Source: Macrotis lagotis
Lineage: Eukaryota; Chordata; Mammalia; Peramelemorphia; Peramelidae
Length of the DNA: 64,000 bases
Direction: 5' to 3'
Assembly: GCF_037893015.1 (NCBI RefSeq)
Contig: NC_133659.1
Location: 14,459,158-14,523,157 of the forward strand
Shown here piece by piece: positions 45,271 to 57,576 of the stretch. The notes under the pieces are model-generated. The model saw only the letters and a program-made list of their open reading frames with translations, was not told where the DNA came from and did no database searches. Each line of letters opens with the position of its first letter. The first letter of the stretch is position 1. The position numbers and the translations under genes were made by a program.

Positions 45271-46209
45271 GGCTACCTTCAAAGTGACTTAGGCAAGGCA
45301 TGCCAGTAACAGCAGGGGATCCTAGCAATGGTCATTTGTGGAAAGTGGTTTTGACCTGCGCCTTGAAAGAACAGGATTCTAAGCAGTTAGGTCATTTTAA
45401 ACACCAATTTTTTGCCAGGAACCACCTAGGTATTATGAAGAAAATACAAGGCCAGGATAATCCCTGCCTTTCAAGGAATTGATTATATTGGACAGAAGGA
45501 ACATGTTGACAAATAAGTGACACATGCAAGAGGCAGGGAAAGAGGTTGTATGTTCTGAGCCTTGAGTCTAGCCATGACTGCAGAGATGGCGGATGGATTA
45601 CATAACTGTGGACTGAATACTTGAGCCCAGGCCTCCGACCTTGATTTCAAAATTGATCTTCCTGTAACATACCTAGAAAGAGTGAGATTAGTGGGTTAGG
45701 CTTGGAGTAAGAAAGGAAGACCCCAGTGGTACACTCAGATCTCAAAAAAAAAAAAAAACCCAGAACAAATGAAAGCCTCCACTATGTTAGGTGATTCCCA
45801 TTAAAAGGAATGGATGAAGGCAGAGAACTGAGAGGTTATGGATAGATTGCAATCTGAAAATGGCCATCGCTTTAGTACTGGAAGGGATATCAAGGTCTTG
45901 CTGCAAATCAGAAGGCTAGGAAATGTTTAATGTGGAATTTGAAGCCATATCCTCCTTATTCCAGATCACTCGGTCCTTTTTAAGTCTCAGTTTTAATGGT
46001 GAAGTATATGCACAATGGCAGGTCTAAAGGCAACAGAAACAAGTAAAACAAGGCTGGAGCTGGCCCAAATACATTGGGCCATGTGAGGGGGAAGGGAGTA
46101 AATAAGAATGTATTAAGTGCCTACTGTATGTCAGGCTAAATAGGTTGGATTATTTTAAAAGTTTTATATCATTGTATCCTCACAATAATCCGACAAGGTA
46201 AAGACTATT
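45271..46209. other. Intergenic, scattered ancient repeat text
   Basis: An old repeat portion at about 45390-45560 and MIR-like text at about 46095-46205 (AGTGCCTACTGTATGTCAGG). No gene. Confidence 0.4.
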
Positions 46210-46225
46210 AAGAATCGATCAGAGA

Positions 46226-46381
46226 TGGGGTGGCTAGGTGGCACAGTGGACAGAACACAGGCCCTGGAGTCAGGGGTACCTGAGTTCAAATCCAGCCTCA
46301 GACACTTAATGATTGCCTAGCTGTGTGGCCTTGGGCAAGCCACTTAACCCCATTGCCTTGCAAAAAAACTAAAAAAAAAAA
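46226..46381 (+). mobile_element. WSINE1-like SINE with target-site duplication
   Basis: GGGGTGGCTAGGTGGCACAG to CCTTGCAAAAAAACTAAAAA. The flanking repeat AGAATCRATCAGAGA (14 of 15 match) lies at 46211-46225 and 46382-46396. Confidence 0.93.
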
Positions 46382-46389
46382 AGAATCAA

Positions 46390-46560
46390 TCAGAGAGTCA
46401 GGACTGGAAAGGTCATTAAGTCCAATCCTTCAATTTACAGATGAAGAAATGAAGGCCCAGCAAATGAAGTGACTTTCTCAAGCTTTCACAGCCAAGTTTC
46501 AAAAATGGAATTTGTTTCAGCATCAAGGCCTTTTTCCATTCTCTTGGCAGAATTTGAAAC
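46390..46560 (-). repeat. MIR/MAR SINE, antisense
   Basis: AGTCAGGACTGGAAAGGTCA, TTTACAGATGAAGAAATGAA and GGCCCAGCAAATGAAGTGAC. The SINE above inserted at its start. Confidence 0.65.
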
Positions 46561-46784
46561 AGCCTCAGACCCTTTAGTATACTATTTGAAAGGTCAGTTC
46601 CACATGATGAAGAGTAGGATGTTCATAGGTGTTATAACAATATATCATAATATGGTGTCATGGTAAGCAATAATGAGTTATGTGGTAACAATCCATATAA
46701 GAATCAGCCATTACAAAGCTCAAAAGTCTGCTCTACACCCCTATTTTCTATAGGCAGTTACTAGGGAAGAGAGCAGGGTAAAGT

Positions 46785-46950
46785 TGAGTGTCCCTGGGCA
46801 AGTCACTCAGTTCCTGTTTGCCTCAGTTTCCTCAACTATAAAATGAGGATAAAAAATAGCCCCTATATGACAGGATTCGTGAGGGGATCAGATAAAATAA
46901 CATCTGTAAAATGACTAGCTCATAATTGGTACTACAGAAATTCTTATTTG
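46785..46950 (+). repeat. CORE-SINE (MAR type), sense
   Basis: CTGGGCAAGTCACTCAGTTC, CAGTTTCCTCAACTATAAAA and GAGGGGATCAGATAAAATAA. Confidence 0.75.
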
Positions 46951-47199
46951 CTGCCATCTTCACCTTCCCCAATTGGCCTTGCAGAGCTCTTCTACGCTCC
47001 AAATCTATGGACCTGTGATTCTCCCAAGGAGATGCTTTCTACTCTCTGCTTGATCAGGACTTTTTCCTTCTCTCAAAACAGACTTGGTCAATGAGAAAAT
47101 GAATGAATGGGTATTAGGAGTATTGAAGATGTTCTCAAGGCTCTGAGGGTATCTCTTTATCTTACAAGAATAGAGAAAATGTATATGGTGTGCATGGCA

Positions 47200-47355
47200 C
47201 AGTGTTAAGAAATTTATAATTACCATTTTACTGATCCTTGCAACAATTACAGAAGATGAAACTGAGGCAGATAGACATTAAGTGACTTGCCCAAGGTCAC
47301 ACAGCCAATAAGTGTCTGAGACTAGATTTGAACTCAGGTCTTTTTGCCCAACCCT
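47200..47355 (-). repeat. MIR-type SINE, antisense
   Basis: GAAGATGAAACTGAGGCAGA, TTGCCCAAGGTCACACAGCC and ATTTGAACTCAGGTCTTTTT. Confidence 0.85.
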
Positions 47356-48199
47356 TTGCATACTATGGAGCTTCCCTACCTTCTCTCTTATTTCTATCTT
47401 TATATTGTGCCTTTACCAAGATATTTTAAAGAGCTCATAGAAGTGGCTGTATCTTATCCTTTGGGATCCCTCACAGTGCTCGATAATAATGATGAAACCT
47501 ACTCAGAAGCTTCATCATGTGGAATAAATACTGAACAAACACTAATTTTAGTGGAAGGCTGCCCTGCCTCAGAGGGATTAGCTCAGTCCTACTTAACCCT
47601 GGCAGGTAGAATGAGGACTAATAAATGGGTCCTAGTCAGAGAGAATCTCCTGGGTTCAGTGGAAGAAATGACATCTCCATAATGAAAGGAGAAAGGAGAA
47701 AGGAGAAAGGAGAAAGGAGAAAGGGCTGTCTTAGTGTGTAGTGAAAGCAACTTAGCTAATGAAGCTCCTGTGAAATGGGTACCTCTATCACTGTGGATTT
47801 CTTTAGGAATCGCCCCATAAAGAAATAATTATTTCCAAGAGGACTTTTCTACCTCAGAGGAGTCTCTCCTCCTACTGGAAAAACATACAGACCATAACCA
47901 AAACAGATTTGTAACCAAGGGAAGGTGGCGGTTGGATGAAGTCAATCTGCGAGGTTTCAAAATGTGTAGCTGGAAGAGGAAACTATCCTTGAGTTGGCTT
48001 CCATGGCTTTAAAGCATTGTGTTTGGGGCAGGGATCAGAAAGAAAACAAAACAGCCTTACCCTAGGGTAATCCTAGTCACAATCAGAGATTCCAACATTC
48101 CTGGTGGATCTTGATCAAAGGCTAGAGCAGAGAGTAGAGCAGGAGTCAGAGCCATGGAACTTACCAGATAGTTGAATTGAGACTGGAAAAAGCTTTCCG
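47356..48199. other. Intergenic, no gene seen
   Basis: Apart from the 7-bp minisatellite at 47682, nothing is recognised. The open frame at 47344-47682 begins inside the MIR and has no domain features. Confidence 0.45.
47682..47724. repeat. (GAAAGGA)n minisatellite
   Basis: Six near-identical 7-base units, GAAAGGA. Confidence 0.97.
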
Positions 48200-48310
48200 T
48201 TTGGCCCACCTGACTCTAACATTCTATGCTCAAAGAACCCTTCTAATATCCATATCCTATATTCTAAGAGAAATCTTAATTCTACATCTGCTATTCTAGA
48301 ACCAGCTCCA
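48200..48310 (-). repeat. Short outlier of the 33-bp tandem family
   Basis: CTAACATTCTATGCTCAAAG and CTATTCTAGAACCAGCTCC are units of the array at 49212, in the same orientation. Confidence 0.65.
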
Positions 48311-49211
48311 TGTCTTTTTTAGATTACTATTTGGAGGCATGTTGAAGAGACTTAAGGTTTGGGCTTTTCTAGATGTCTTCCTTTAAGGTGAAACTAGAAA
48401 ATCCTCATGTTGGTTACAGTTCTCAAATGGAATTTGAAAAGCCCATTTCAAGGTGGGGAGTAGAAGTGATGAAGCACCTCAGGGGAAGGAGCATTTCTCC
48501 AGAGAGAAAACCAACCAGAAATTCTTTCATTCCCTCAGTGTTTTTGGTTCTTGCCACATTGTTAACCATGAGTACTGACTCATAGCAAAACTAGGATAAT
48601 GAGGCAGCAAGAACATTAATCACTTTTAGTGGACCTGAATTTGAATTGTACCTCAGACACTCTACTCGGTGACCATGGGCATCCTTCAGCTTGTTTTCTC
48701 ATCTGTAAAATGGGTGTCATAAGCCTTGCCCTCTCCCTCCTATTGTGATCCTGAGGGAAGTGGCTGACCAACCTTTAGTTCTGCATTTGTACTGACCATT
48801 ATTATGAGATTCATGAACAAAGAGTAGGGGGAGGCAAAGGAGGCAGCTACCTAGGGCATAAAACCTTATGGGAGTTGGAAGCACCCCCTTGATTTTTTTT
48901 CTTTTTTTCCTTTTACTCTAGCTCTCATCCACATAAGCATTCCCTCCTTCAGTTGCTCTAGTCCACCTGGGAACCATACATTTGCTGAGGAGTATGTCTA
49001 AACTTACCTAGGCAAGTCATGGGATGACATGCTCAGAATCCATTGGGGGTGGGGAGTGAGGGCCGATACACTCAGGCATCTTTGGAACCTTTGGAACACT
49101 TTGGATTATGGAGATAAGGTACCACATGCAAAGCCTTAGGGGCTTTTTATGTTAGACCAGTGGTATGAAGTACATTTAAAGGGCCATGAGGACAGTCATT
49201 CTACCCTTGGA

Positions 49212-49760
49212 AGTATTCTGTGTTGTCCCTGACATTCTTGGTTCTAAGGTTCCTTCCCTTTCTGACATTCAGTTCTAAGATCCCTTTCCACTATGATCAT
49301 GTACGTTCGAAGGTCTCTTCCAGATCTAAGATTCTACTTACTTCTGACATTCTATGTTCAAAGGTCCCTTCTAGTTCTAATACCCTCTGTTCTAAACCCC
49401 TCCCTATTCTAATATTCTATGTTTTAAGATAAATCCTAGTTCTGTATTTTCTGTTCTAGGACTTCTTCCAGCTCTGACATTCTCTCTTCCAAGGTCCTTC
49501 CAACTCTGCCATTCCCTGTTCTAAGATTCCTACCAATTCCAACTTTCTCTGTCCCAGGGTCTTTTCCAGCTCTGATATTCTCTGTTCCAAGGCTCAAGGG
49601 ACTTCCTAGCTTTGACGTTCTCTATTCTAAGGTTGTTCTCAGTTCCAACATTCCCTGTTCAAAGGTCATTTCCAGATGTGACATCCTCTGACTAAGGGCC
49701 CTCCAAGCTTCATCATTGTAAGGTTTGTTCAGACTCTGACCATCTCTGTGGTAAATGATT
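49212..49760 (-). repeat. Degenerate tandem array, unit about 33 bp
   Basis: About fifteen drifted copies of a unit close to GACATTCTCTGTTCTAAGGT followed by CCTTCCAGCTCT. Its complement is the unit of the array beside UBE2U exon 1 (31345-32150). The open frame at 49220-49432 is repeat-derived. Confidence 0.9.
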
Positions 49761-50949
49761 TTGACACTAGGAGCTTTGGGATCAAATGATCCCAAATGTA
49801 CCACCAGATGCTCTCCCCCTCTGCCTCCATGTTGTTAGACTCTCGCAGCTTTCCTTCTTGGAGGATTAGATTGACCTTTTGTGCTTTGATGTCTTTGCAG
49901 GGTTTCTGGCCCCCTGAGTTCCCACTGCCCTAATACTCTTGGTATTTATGGTAACACCCTTCAGGTGCTGGAAGATTTTGGCTGGGAAGAATCTCCTTCC
50001 TCTCCCATTGTCTTGTGCTATCCACCCCCATGCCCTCTCCCTGTCTGCTTCTTTGATGTACTGTTTTCTCTCCAGCATGTGAGACTATTAGATGGAGGGA
50101 AAATGTTCTATAAATGCAAGGTATTCAAAGCTTCACCTCCAAGTCATCTCTGATTTTTCTGGGCTAAGAAGGCTCTGGCAGCCCCCTTTCTTCCCCCGAG
50201 CTCTTAACCATCTGCATGGAGTAAGGAGCACACCCCCAGCAGAACGCAGCCAGCCAAGGGCTAATGGACTACAGCTGCTGAAGGAAACATGGAAACAAAC
50301 CACAGGTGACTCCATTCAGCCAACTGGGTCAGGGAGTCAGCCTCCTTCAACAGGAAACAGAGGGAAGAGAGGAGGAGGAGCAGAAGCAGAAGCATCCTGC
50401 CTGGAAACTTGCTCAGAGCTGGACCCAACTCTCTTTCTGCAAAAAACAGCCAATCCTTGACCTTCCCACCATGTTTGATTGCTCCATGGGAGGGGAGGAA
50501 TTTTTTCTTCCTTTAGTTAATCAATGGAAGGAGGTCCCAGAAGACTCGCTTTGTTTACGTTGGTCCATATGAAAACTCTTAATGGTTCTCTGGAATTCAG
50601 TGTCTTGAGCAAATCGGACAAGGCCTTGTTTTGGAGGGAGACTATTGGTTATTTGTCTCCTGTGTTTTCAAACAACTACTAGCAAACCTGAACTAGATTG
50701 TCCAATGATGCCAATGAAAGGATGTATTATGTGTGGTTTCCATTTGATGAAATCTTCCTTTCTTTTAAGGTGATAGAGAAATCCAGAAGATTCCAAAATG
50801 ATTTTAAGAATAAATTATTGAGCTCTTCTTCAAATGTCTGTAACAGGATAGCAAACACCAACCTTGGAGGCCATAGGGCCAGAGGGTCAAAGTGGAGGGG
50901 AATTTGGACTTTATAGAATCAAAGTGGATTGGGATGTTTTGTGAGGTTA
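49761..50949. other. Intergenic, no recognised gene
   Basis: Moderately GC-richer, unique-looking DNA. Overlapping open frames on both strands at 49866-50572 have no recognisable domain and no phase-matched splice sites. Confidence 0.4.
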
Positions 50950-51075
50950 TTAACAACTCCATTATTTGATAGGTGAGAAAACTGAGATTTGGGCATTTCC
51001 AAGGTCATCGCTAGTGACAGAGGAGATATTTGAATGAAAGACTTCTGACTCAAAGTCAGGACTCTTCCCCACCTC
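50950..51075 (-). repeat. MIR-type SINE, antisense
   Basis: ATAGGTGAGAAAACTGAGAT, CCAAGGTCATCGCTAGTGAC and GACTCAAAGTCAGGACTCTT. Confidence 0.7.
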
Positions 51076-51159
51076 CTGTTCGATATTTATATTTGAACAA
51101 ACGCTAAATACAGGTATAACCAAGTCACTCTCTGGCTCAAGAAGCTTAGGGTTTAACCA

Positions 51160-51735
51160 ACCCACAAATGTTTAATAAATGCTTATTATCTATCAGGCAC
51201 AGTGCAAGCCACAGGAGATACAAAAATAAAAAGGAATACCTGCCCTCAAGAAACTTTTATTCTATTGGGGGCAAGAGATAACATGAAGACATGCAAATCT
51301 GTGCAAAATAATTTCAGGATAGGGAAAGGTCTCAGTAAGCTGATAGTCAGGAAAGGTCTCATATAGATGGCCCTAGATCTGAGCCTTGATAGAGAATGTG
51401 GATTCCAAGAGGAAGATTATCCTCTAGGTCAAAATTAAAACTCTTCCATTTGTCCTTAAAAGGCCTTAGCAAGCTAGCTCTTCTCTGACTTTCTCATGAT
51501 TATCATACAATTTTTCTCCTTATCTCTGAGTCAGTTCAAGTGCCATCCAATCCAAGAAGTCTTTAAGGACATTTTCCCAGTCAGTTCTCTCCTCTGCCCA
51601 TGTTTAGCAGCCTTCCTTTTTTTTATATTTACATATTTTGTGTTGAGGGATAGGTATATTTGTGATTGTAATACCAAGTACTCTCATTCTCTAATACAGT
51701 ACTTGGAGTATAATAGATACTTAATAAGTCTTCAC
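51160..51735 (+). repeat. Ancient repeat and L2 LINE fragment
   Basis: 51160-51420: CAGGCACAGTGCAAGCCACA, CTGCCCTCAAGAAACTTTTA. 51430-51735: L2 text CCAATCCAAGAAGTCTTTAA and TACAGTACTTGGAGTATAAT. Confidence 0.65.
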
Positions 51736-51744
51736 TAAAGTGAG

Positions 51745-52010
51745 ACCTTGGAGTCAGGAGGACCAAAGTTCATTTGACACTTACTAGCTGTGTGACCTTG
51801 GGCAAGTCACTTTACCCTGATTGCCTCACATTCGGGGCCAGCTCCCATCTTTCTGATCGATACCTGGCTACTGGATCCAGATGGTTCTGGAGGAGAAAGT
51901 GGGGCTCAACATCCCCTCACTCAAAGTCAGTTCATGTGCTTGTCTTGGGATCACCTCCCTGATGTCATGGTCTTCTTTAAGAACAAAGGACAAAAGCCTT
52001 CATCACTAAA
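51745..52010 (+). repeat. WALLSI-type SINE, sense
   Basis: TTGGAGTCAGGAGGACCAAA, GTGACCTTGGGCAAGTCACT, CTGGATCCAGATGGTTCTGG, GGGATCACCTCCCTGATGTC, and the terminal AAGAACAAAGGACAAAAGCC. Confidence 0.92.
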
Positions 52011-52064
52011 ATCAACTGATTCTTCCTTTTCATCAGTAAGCACTGGTACAATGCAAAGAGGACA

Positions 52065-52220
52065 GGCTCTGTACTCAGAGGACCTGATTCAAGTCTTGCT
52101 TCTGATATTTACTACTTGGGTGACCTTGGACAAATCACTTAAGCTCTGTGGGTCTATTTCCTTCTCTTTAAAATGGGAGGCTTGGATGACATTGCCTCTG
52201 ATCTCTCCCTTTATGAAGGC
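52065..52220 (+). repeat. MAR-type SINE, sense
   Basis: CAGAGGACCTGATTCAAGTC, GGTGACCTTGGACAAATCAC and CTTTAAAATGGGAGGCTTGG. Confidence 0.75.
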
Positions 52221-52439
52221 TGTTCTTCCAGGCTTGGAAGGGTGTGTTGGAAGCTGGCAATAACTGAGAGTTAGGGAATGGGGAAGCTGCCATTATAAGT
52301 TACAGTGCCCAGAGGATAGTTTGTAGGAGGTTGGGCTGGCAAATGGAGAAATTACGTGTCTGGGAGCAAGGGTTAAGAGGAATGGGGAGGAGATGGTGGC
52401 TTGAGGTGGAGGTGGAGGGGCGGGGAGAAACTCAAGTTG

Positions 52440-53130
52440 ACACAGCTCTTATTTCCCTGTGAAGTGATAGCTATGCTGAGCCTATAGTCAACAAAGGTGA
52501 TGACAAGATCTCTGCTTCAAAATGACAGATCTTTCCCTGAAGGCTTCATTGCATTTCCTTGTCCTGTAAGCAATGGCAGGAACAGACAAGATTTCTCAGC
52601 TCTTGTTGTGATGAGCATTTTCCCTGACAGTTTCTATTAATCACCAGTTGGGGGATTTTCTCTTTTGATGAAATGGGAACATGCATTTGAACTGTGACAA
52701 TTACTAGAGAGCAATACATCTTTCAGGGTATCAGCATATTGCGGGAGGGACCAATATGTGGTCGGGGGTACATGATCTTCCCCTCTTTCAAGATCTGTAG
52801 TGGGATCTGATTTCTGAGATAAGGTTCATCTTTCCTCACACACAGTAGGTAACTATAGAGCATTAGACAGGATGAGATGAGAGAGAGACTTTTCCTCAAG
52901 ACATTGATATAGCAAATTCACAAAAATGTACGGCTCTCGCAGCAGAGACACTAGCTTCTTGCATGTGAACTCATTTAGCAGCAAGAATTACTAAAGAAAA
53001 CAATCTGCTTCCCTTTTGTTTAACTGAATTTGTCTTAATTACTTCTTGGGTTATTTTCACAACATGGATTAAAAAGTTGATTTGAGGGTTGCATTCATGC
53101 TACTGGTCCTCAATGTCAAAATTACTAGTT
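52440..53130. other. Unique-looking block, candidate conserved non-coding element
   Basis: No repeat wording and no coding frame. It includes CTGTAAGCAATGGCAGGAAC, GTTGTGATGAGCATTTTCCC and CATATTGCGGGAGGGACC. The status is inferred from the lack of transposon text only. Confidence 0.35.
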
Positions 53131-53154
53131 ACTCTTTTGAGTATATTATTGAAT

Positions 53155-53335
53155 TTATGGCTAACATTTATATCAGCTTTATTCTTCTCAAAGTGATTTA
53201 CATATATTAATATTGTTTGAGCTTCACAACAAAATTCTATAAATTAGGGGACATAATTCTCCTCATTTTACAGATGAGGAAACTGAGATTGAGCTATGAC
53301 TTGCCTGCCAGCATCACATAGCTATAAATCTGGAA
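53155..53335 (-). repeat. MIR SINE, antisense
   Basis: CTCAAAGTGATTTACATATA, CTCCTCATTTTACAGATGAG and GAAACTGAGATTGAGCTATG. Confidence 0.85.
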
Positions 53336-53345
53336 TAACAGAACA

Positions 53346-53349
<4 letters not shown>

Positions 53350-53383
<34 letters not shown>

Positions 53384-53388
53384 AATAT

Positions 53389-53450
<62 letters not shown>
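53350..53450. repeat. Compound (CA)n(TA)n(GA)n microsatellite
   Basis: Three consecutive dinucleotide runs: CA, then TA, then GA. Confidence 0.97.
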
Positions 53451-53452
<2 letters not shown>

Positions 53453-53994
53453 CTATGTGTAGATATAGACACATATGTCTATGTGTCTATGCATATGAGT
53501 GTAGCCAAGTTTTGCTTTGAAGTTCTTAAGGTCAATGATGCCTGAAATTCTGATGATTGCATTTGGCATCAAAGCAATGATTTATTATGTTGTTTGGTTT
53601 GGAAACTTGAAATCTTGAAATGTTATTTGAGGGTACACTACATTTTCCTTCAAAGCATTTAAATGTATTTATTTAAATCCATGATCTAAAAGGAAGTAGA
53701 CATCGACCTAAGAAAACTTGAAACACTTCTCATATAACCATTGGATTTTCCCCTAACATTCACAGGTTTCTACACCAGCCAAAATGATTTCCAGATCAAA
53801 CTGATGGATTTGATGATGTGATAGTTGTTTCATTAAATGCTCTTTATTCTCTTTTCATTTCTCTCAAATAGATTAGTGATCATTTATTTTTCCTTTTTCC
53901 CTTAGAAGTTAATATCAAACATAAAAGAAAATTGTTTAAATGGAAAATTTAGCACTAACAAATGTGAGTTTTGCTATTGTTGCCATATGCCAGT

Positions 53995-54195
53995 GTGGCA
54001 CCATAGATAAGGACTATCCTTGAATCAGGAATACCTGGGCTCAAGGCCTGCCACTAAAATATACTTTGGCTATGTAAGCCTGGGCAAGTGACTTTGAATT
54101 CCGTATTTAAAATAATTCCCAAGGCAGAGAGGTGCTAGTCTGCATTGGCAGAGGGATTTCCTCCTCTGGGATATCCCTAGACAAAAGGTTCAGTC
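53995..54195 (+). repeat. tRNA-derived SINE, sense
   Basis: TTGAATCAGGAATACCTGGG, CCTGGGCAAGTGACTTTGAA, GCTAGTCTGCATTGGCAGAG, TCCTCTGGGATATCCC. Same family as 56776. Confidence 0.7.
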
Positions 54196-56775
54196 TCTAG
54201 GCCTACATACCAGTAGATGTCTGATCTCAATGTGGACATTCTCTTCAATGAGGAATATTTCAGCCCACCCATGCTTCCACCATTATGTGTGACTCTCATT
54301 CATTTTCTCCCATGAGTTCACCACTCTGAGGGTAGTTTTAATTGCTCAATGAGTTGGGAGACCTTTCTCAGGTCATTTTGATGTTGATAGGAAGCCAGTG
54401 GAAAATGTATGCCATCCTTGACTTGTTCCCCTTCCCTACCCCCATTCTTGCTCCAACCCATCCTCTTTATTAGTCATAGTTTTGGTAACATCAAAGAAAT
54501 GACTGTTACTCTTATTATTTCAAATGTCTTCCCCAAATGTCTTATAGCAAGATCCAGAAAATGTTTATGTTTTATATTAAAAATGTTTTAATAAACAGCA
54601 GCATAAAATAATCAGTGTGTAATATCATCTCTGGTGTGTGGAATACAAATGCATATATTCTCAATATAAAATAGCCTTTCTTAGTACATTTCCATGCTCT
54701 TCTAATTGAAATGCCCATAATTAATAAATCAAACATCAAGGAATACAGTGATTAAAATGCATGCAGTGAAAATAAGAAAACACAGTCAAGGCAATTGATC
54801 CAAATATTGCCTTGAGAGATTAGAAGAAAATCTACATCATTAAAAAATAAAATAAGAGAAACAGAAGAGATAGAAAAGGCAGAATTGTATTTTCACTTCT
54901 GCAATACAAAACGTGGACATTGTTTTGTGCAAAAAAGATATGAAAACAAAGGCATCTTACCAAAAAAGCATTGTCAATGGAGCAAATGATATTTTTCAGT
55001 TTGTGAAAAAATATTCTTTCCATACAAAATAGAGATACCATGATGTCCTATCATGGCACTTTTAGATCTTCTAAGAAGTGGTTTCAAAATCCAGAAGGCT
55101 TGTACCTGAATGTAGCAGAGTAATTATACAAATGCTTAAAAACAATGCTATACTTCTTTATGAAAAATGATCTCAAACTTAATTTTATTTTGTTGTTATC
55201 AAAATTTTTTTTCCCAAAGAATTTCTATATGGCTCATGGAATGCTAATTTCCCTTTTAGGGACTGTTGGAAAAACTCAGATTCACTAAAATTCTGTATTT
55301 ACCTAAAATAATAAATATTCTTGGAAAAAATGATTGTCATATGAACATATATAAAATCGTGGTTTGAAGTATCATCATCAGTAAACAGTTGCATAGCAAC
55401 AAAAGGAAGCAAATATTTTGCCCTAATGTACCTAAAAATGAAGACACATAACTTCTGAGTAAGCTTATTTATGCTATGAAATCAATGAATGTTCACTCTT
55501 GTAGCCTCACAATAAATGCAAATAAAGTCCATTCAGCAGTTCAGAGAAGTTATTTTCTGGGTATTTCAAGAGATGGTGTTTGGGAAAACCCCAAGATACT
55601 TTTCTGAATACACACTTGCTTTGTTCTTCATCCTATCACTATTTTAAAAATGGAAACCTTGAAATGTTTCTAATCCTCTCATGTTAAATATTGTTTGCAA
55701 GATCTATTTCACATCCCATAAGTCTCTTTAGTGTTTTTTTTAATATGAGGCACTGTTTTTAGAAAAGGGAAATGTTTTCCCAAGAGAAACAAAAATCAAA
55801 TATAAAAATCCTTTCTGCAGAGAAACATGAAACCTATGCAAATTCCAAACTCAGTAAAATGTGTCTGTCTGGTGAAGGTCATTTACTGCACAGCCTATAC
55901 CTCCATCTGTGTATACCAGATAATATCATTTTGCTCCTATTTAACAGACTAAATAGCCCAGTAATTGGTTATCTATAAAATTAAAAGAGTGGCTATCCAT
56001 TATAATCCCATAGGAGTTGGGGGAGTGGACTATGATAATATATAGGAATCATCTTTTTGGGGATTCCTATAGACTTCCATGGTCATTTAAATGTTGGGAC
56101 TTCAGGAAAATACAATGGACATATCCAGTTCATTTAAATGGTATAACTTCCATTAACCTAGCACGAAATTTGGTTCTCACTGAGATCATACTGAGCAATA
56201 AAAAATTTTTTTGAATCCTGATTAATTGAAGGAAAACCATCTTGTTGGTGTTATGCTTCTCTGAACTCTTGGCAATGTATACATTCAAAATGGGGAAGGA
56301 GTATTCAGCTAGTACCATGCCACCATATAAGACTCATTAACCTTGTCAATCCAGGGGAGCATTTCTAGAGACCCTCTAGTTTTGAGCTCATCTTTTGAGA
56401 CCTGAACCATGCCTTGAGGTCATTTTCATTTTCATCATCTCTTCAGTTTGTGCCTTCTACTATATCAGGACAAGTGTTATGAAATAATTGGGCATCTGTC
56501 AACATTTATTTCTGCTCCTGTGCCTGGACCCTAAGTTTTATAGGGGCTAGAATGAAATAAGTATGGAGAAAAGTGTCCAGCTTCAACACAAACCATCAGA
56601 AGGTTTACCCTTTGGGCAAAGGAAACTTGCATCCAAGAAAAAGTATGGGTACCTCACCATGGAGAAAACCCATTAAGAAATGATGAAAACATCTCATGGC
56701 TCCTATTGAATCCCATATTTTAATGCTGTTGGTCTAAAATTCCCTTACTTTTTTTAGAATGCTGAGGAATGCTCA

Positions 56776-56990
56776 CTCAGTTAGTGGTCTGGCATAGGAG
56801 ACAGGAAGACCTGGGTTCAAGTTCTTCCTACCTTTCACTGGGTGATTCTGGGGAAATGACTTAGCCTCTCAGTTCCCCAGGCAACTTTCTAAGACTGTGA
56901 GTAATAGCCAAGAGATCCAATCTGTAATGGTGTGGAGAATTTCCACAATGGAAGTTCCTTAGATGATGAAATCACAGGTCTGGATCAAAA
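56776..56990 (+). repeat. tRNA-derived SINE in ROR1 3' UTR region (antisense to gene)
   Basis: ACAGGAAGACCTGGGTTCAA, TTAGCCTCTCAGTTCCCCAG, ACTTTCTAAGACTGTGAGTA, and at the end ATGAAATCACAGGTCTGGAT. Confidence 0.8.
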
Positions 56991-57289
56991 GAAAAAAGTA
57001 AACATCAGTTTTCTGTACCAATGTACACGATGCTGAAATTGAACCAAAGTCTTACCCTTTCTAAACATGAAAATAAACATGGTGGCCACACAAAAGCTAC
57101 TGGATAGACTTTGGGCAATATTAAAGCCACTGGATATCCAATGCACTCTTTGACTTGGTTTGATATCCCATCCTGATATTTCTTTGAAAATGACTCTTCA
57201 TTGGATGCTTGTTTTAAGTACCTAATGTGATGTGCACCAATCCTGATGCCAGCTTACACAACATGATATGATGTTCAAGGCACAATAGG

Positions 57290-57395
57290 AATAGATGTTC
57301 CTTGGGGCAGGGACTGTGTCTCTTTTGTCTCTGAATTCCCAGCACTTAGCATATAATAGGTGCGTAATAATTTTTTGATGATTGAATAAATGATT
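57290..57395 (+). repeat. L2 LINE 3' end
   Basis: CTTGGGGCAGGGACTGTGTC, CTGAATTCCCAGCACTTAGC, AATAGGTGCGTAATAATTTT. Confidence 0.85.
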
Positions 57396-57576
57396 TGTTT
57401 TGCTGCCTGCTATCTGCCCATCCTGCTAAGCACACAGTTACACTTCACAGAAGATACTTGTTGCAATGTCTGCTAAACAATCAAAAAATCTTTAATAAAA
57501 TATTTGAATATAAATCTTTTCTACGGCTTTCTAGTTTGTACTGAATGTCATATTTATAAAAAAAAATCACTGTGTT

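Larger units (their letters stand above)
54466..57576 (-). other. ROR1: ROR1 3' UTR and downstream; 3' end not resolved
   Basis: AT-rich sequence directly after the ROR1 stop codon on the minus strand. AATAAA signals on this strand (TTTATT on plus) occur at 56505-56510, 55184-55189 and 54466-54471. A long UTR of 2.4-3.1 kb would use one of the last two; the choice cannot be made from sequence alone. The stretch 54.8-56.7 kb is largely free of young repeats, consistent with a retained UTR. A SINE (56776) and an L2 end (57290) lie inside. Confidence 0.55.
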
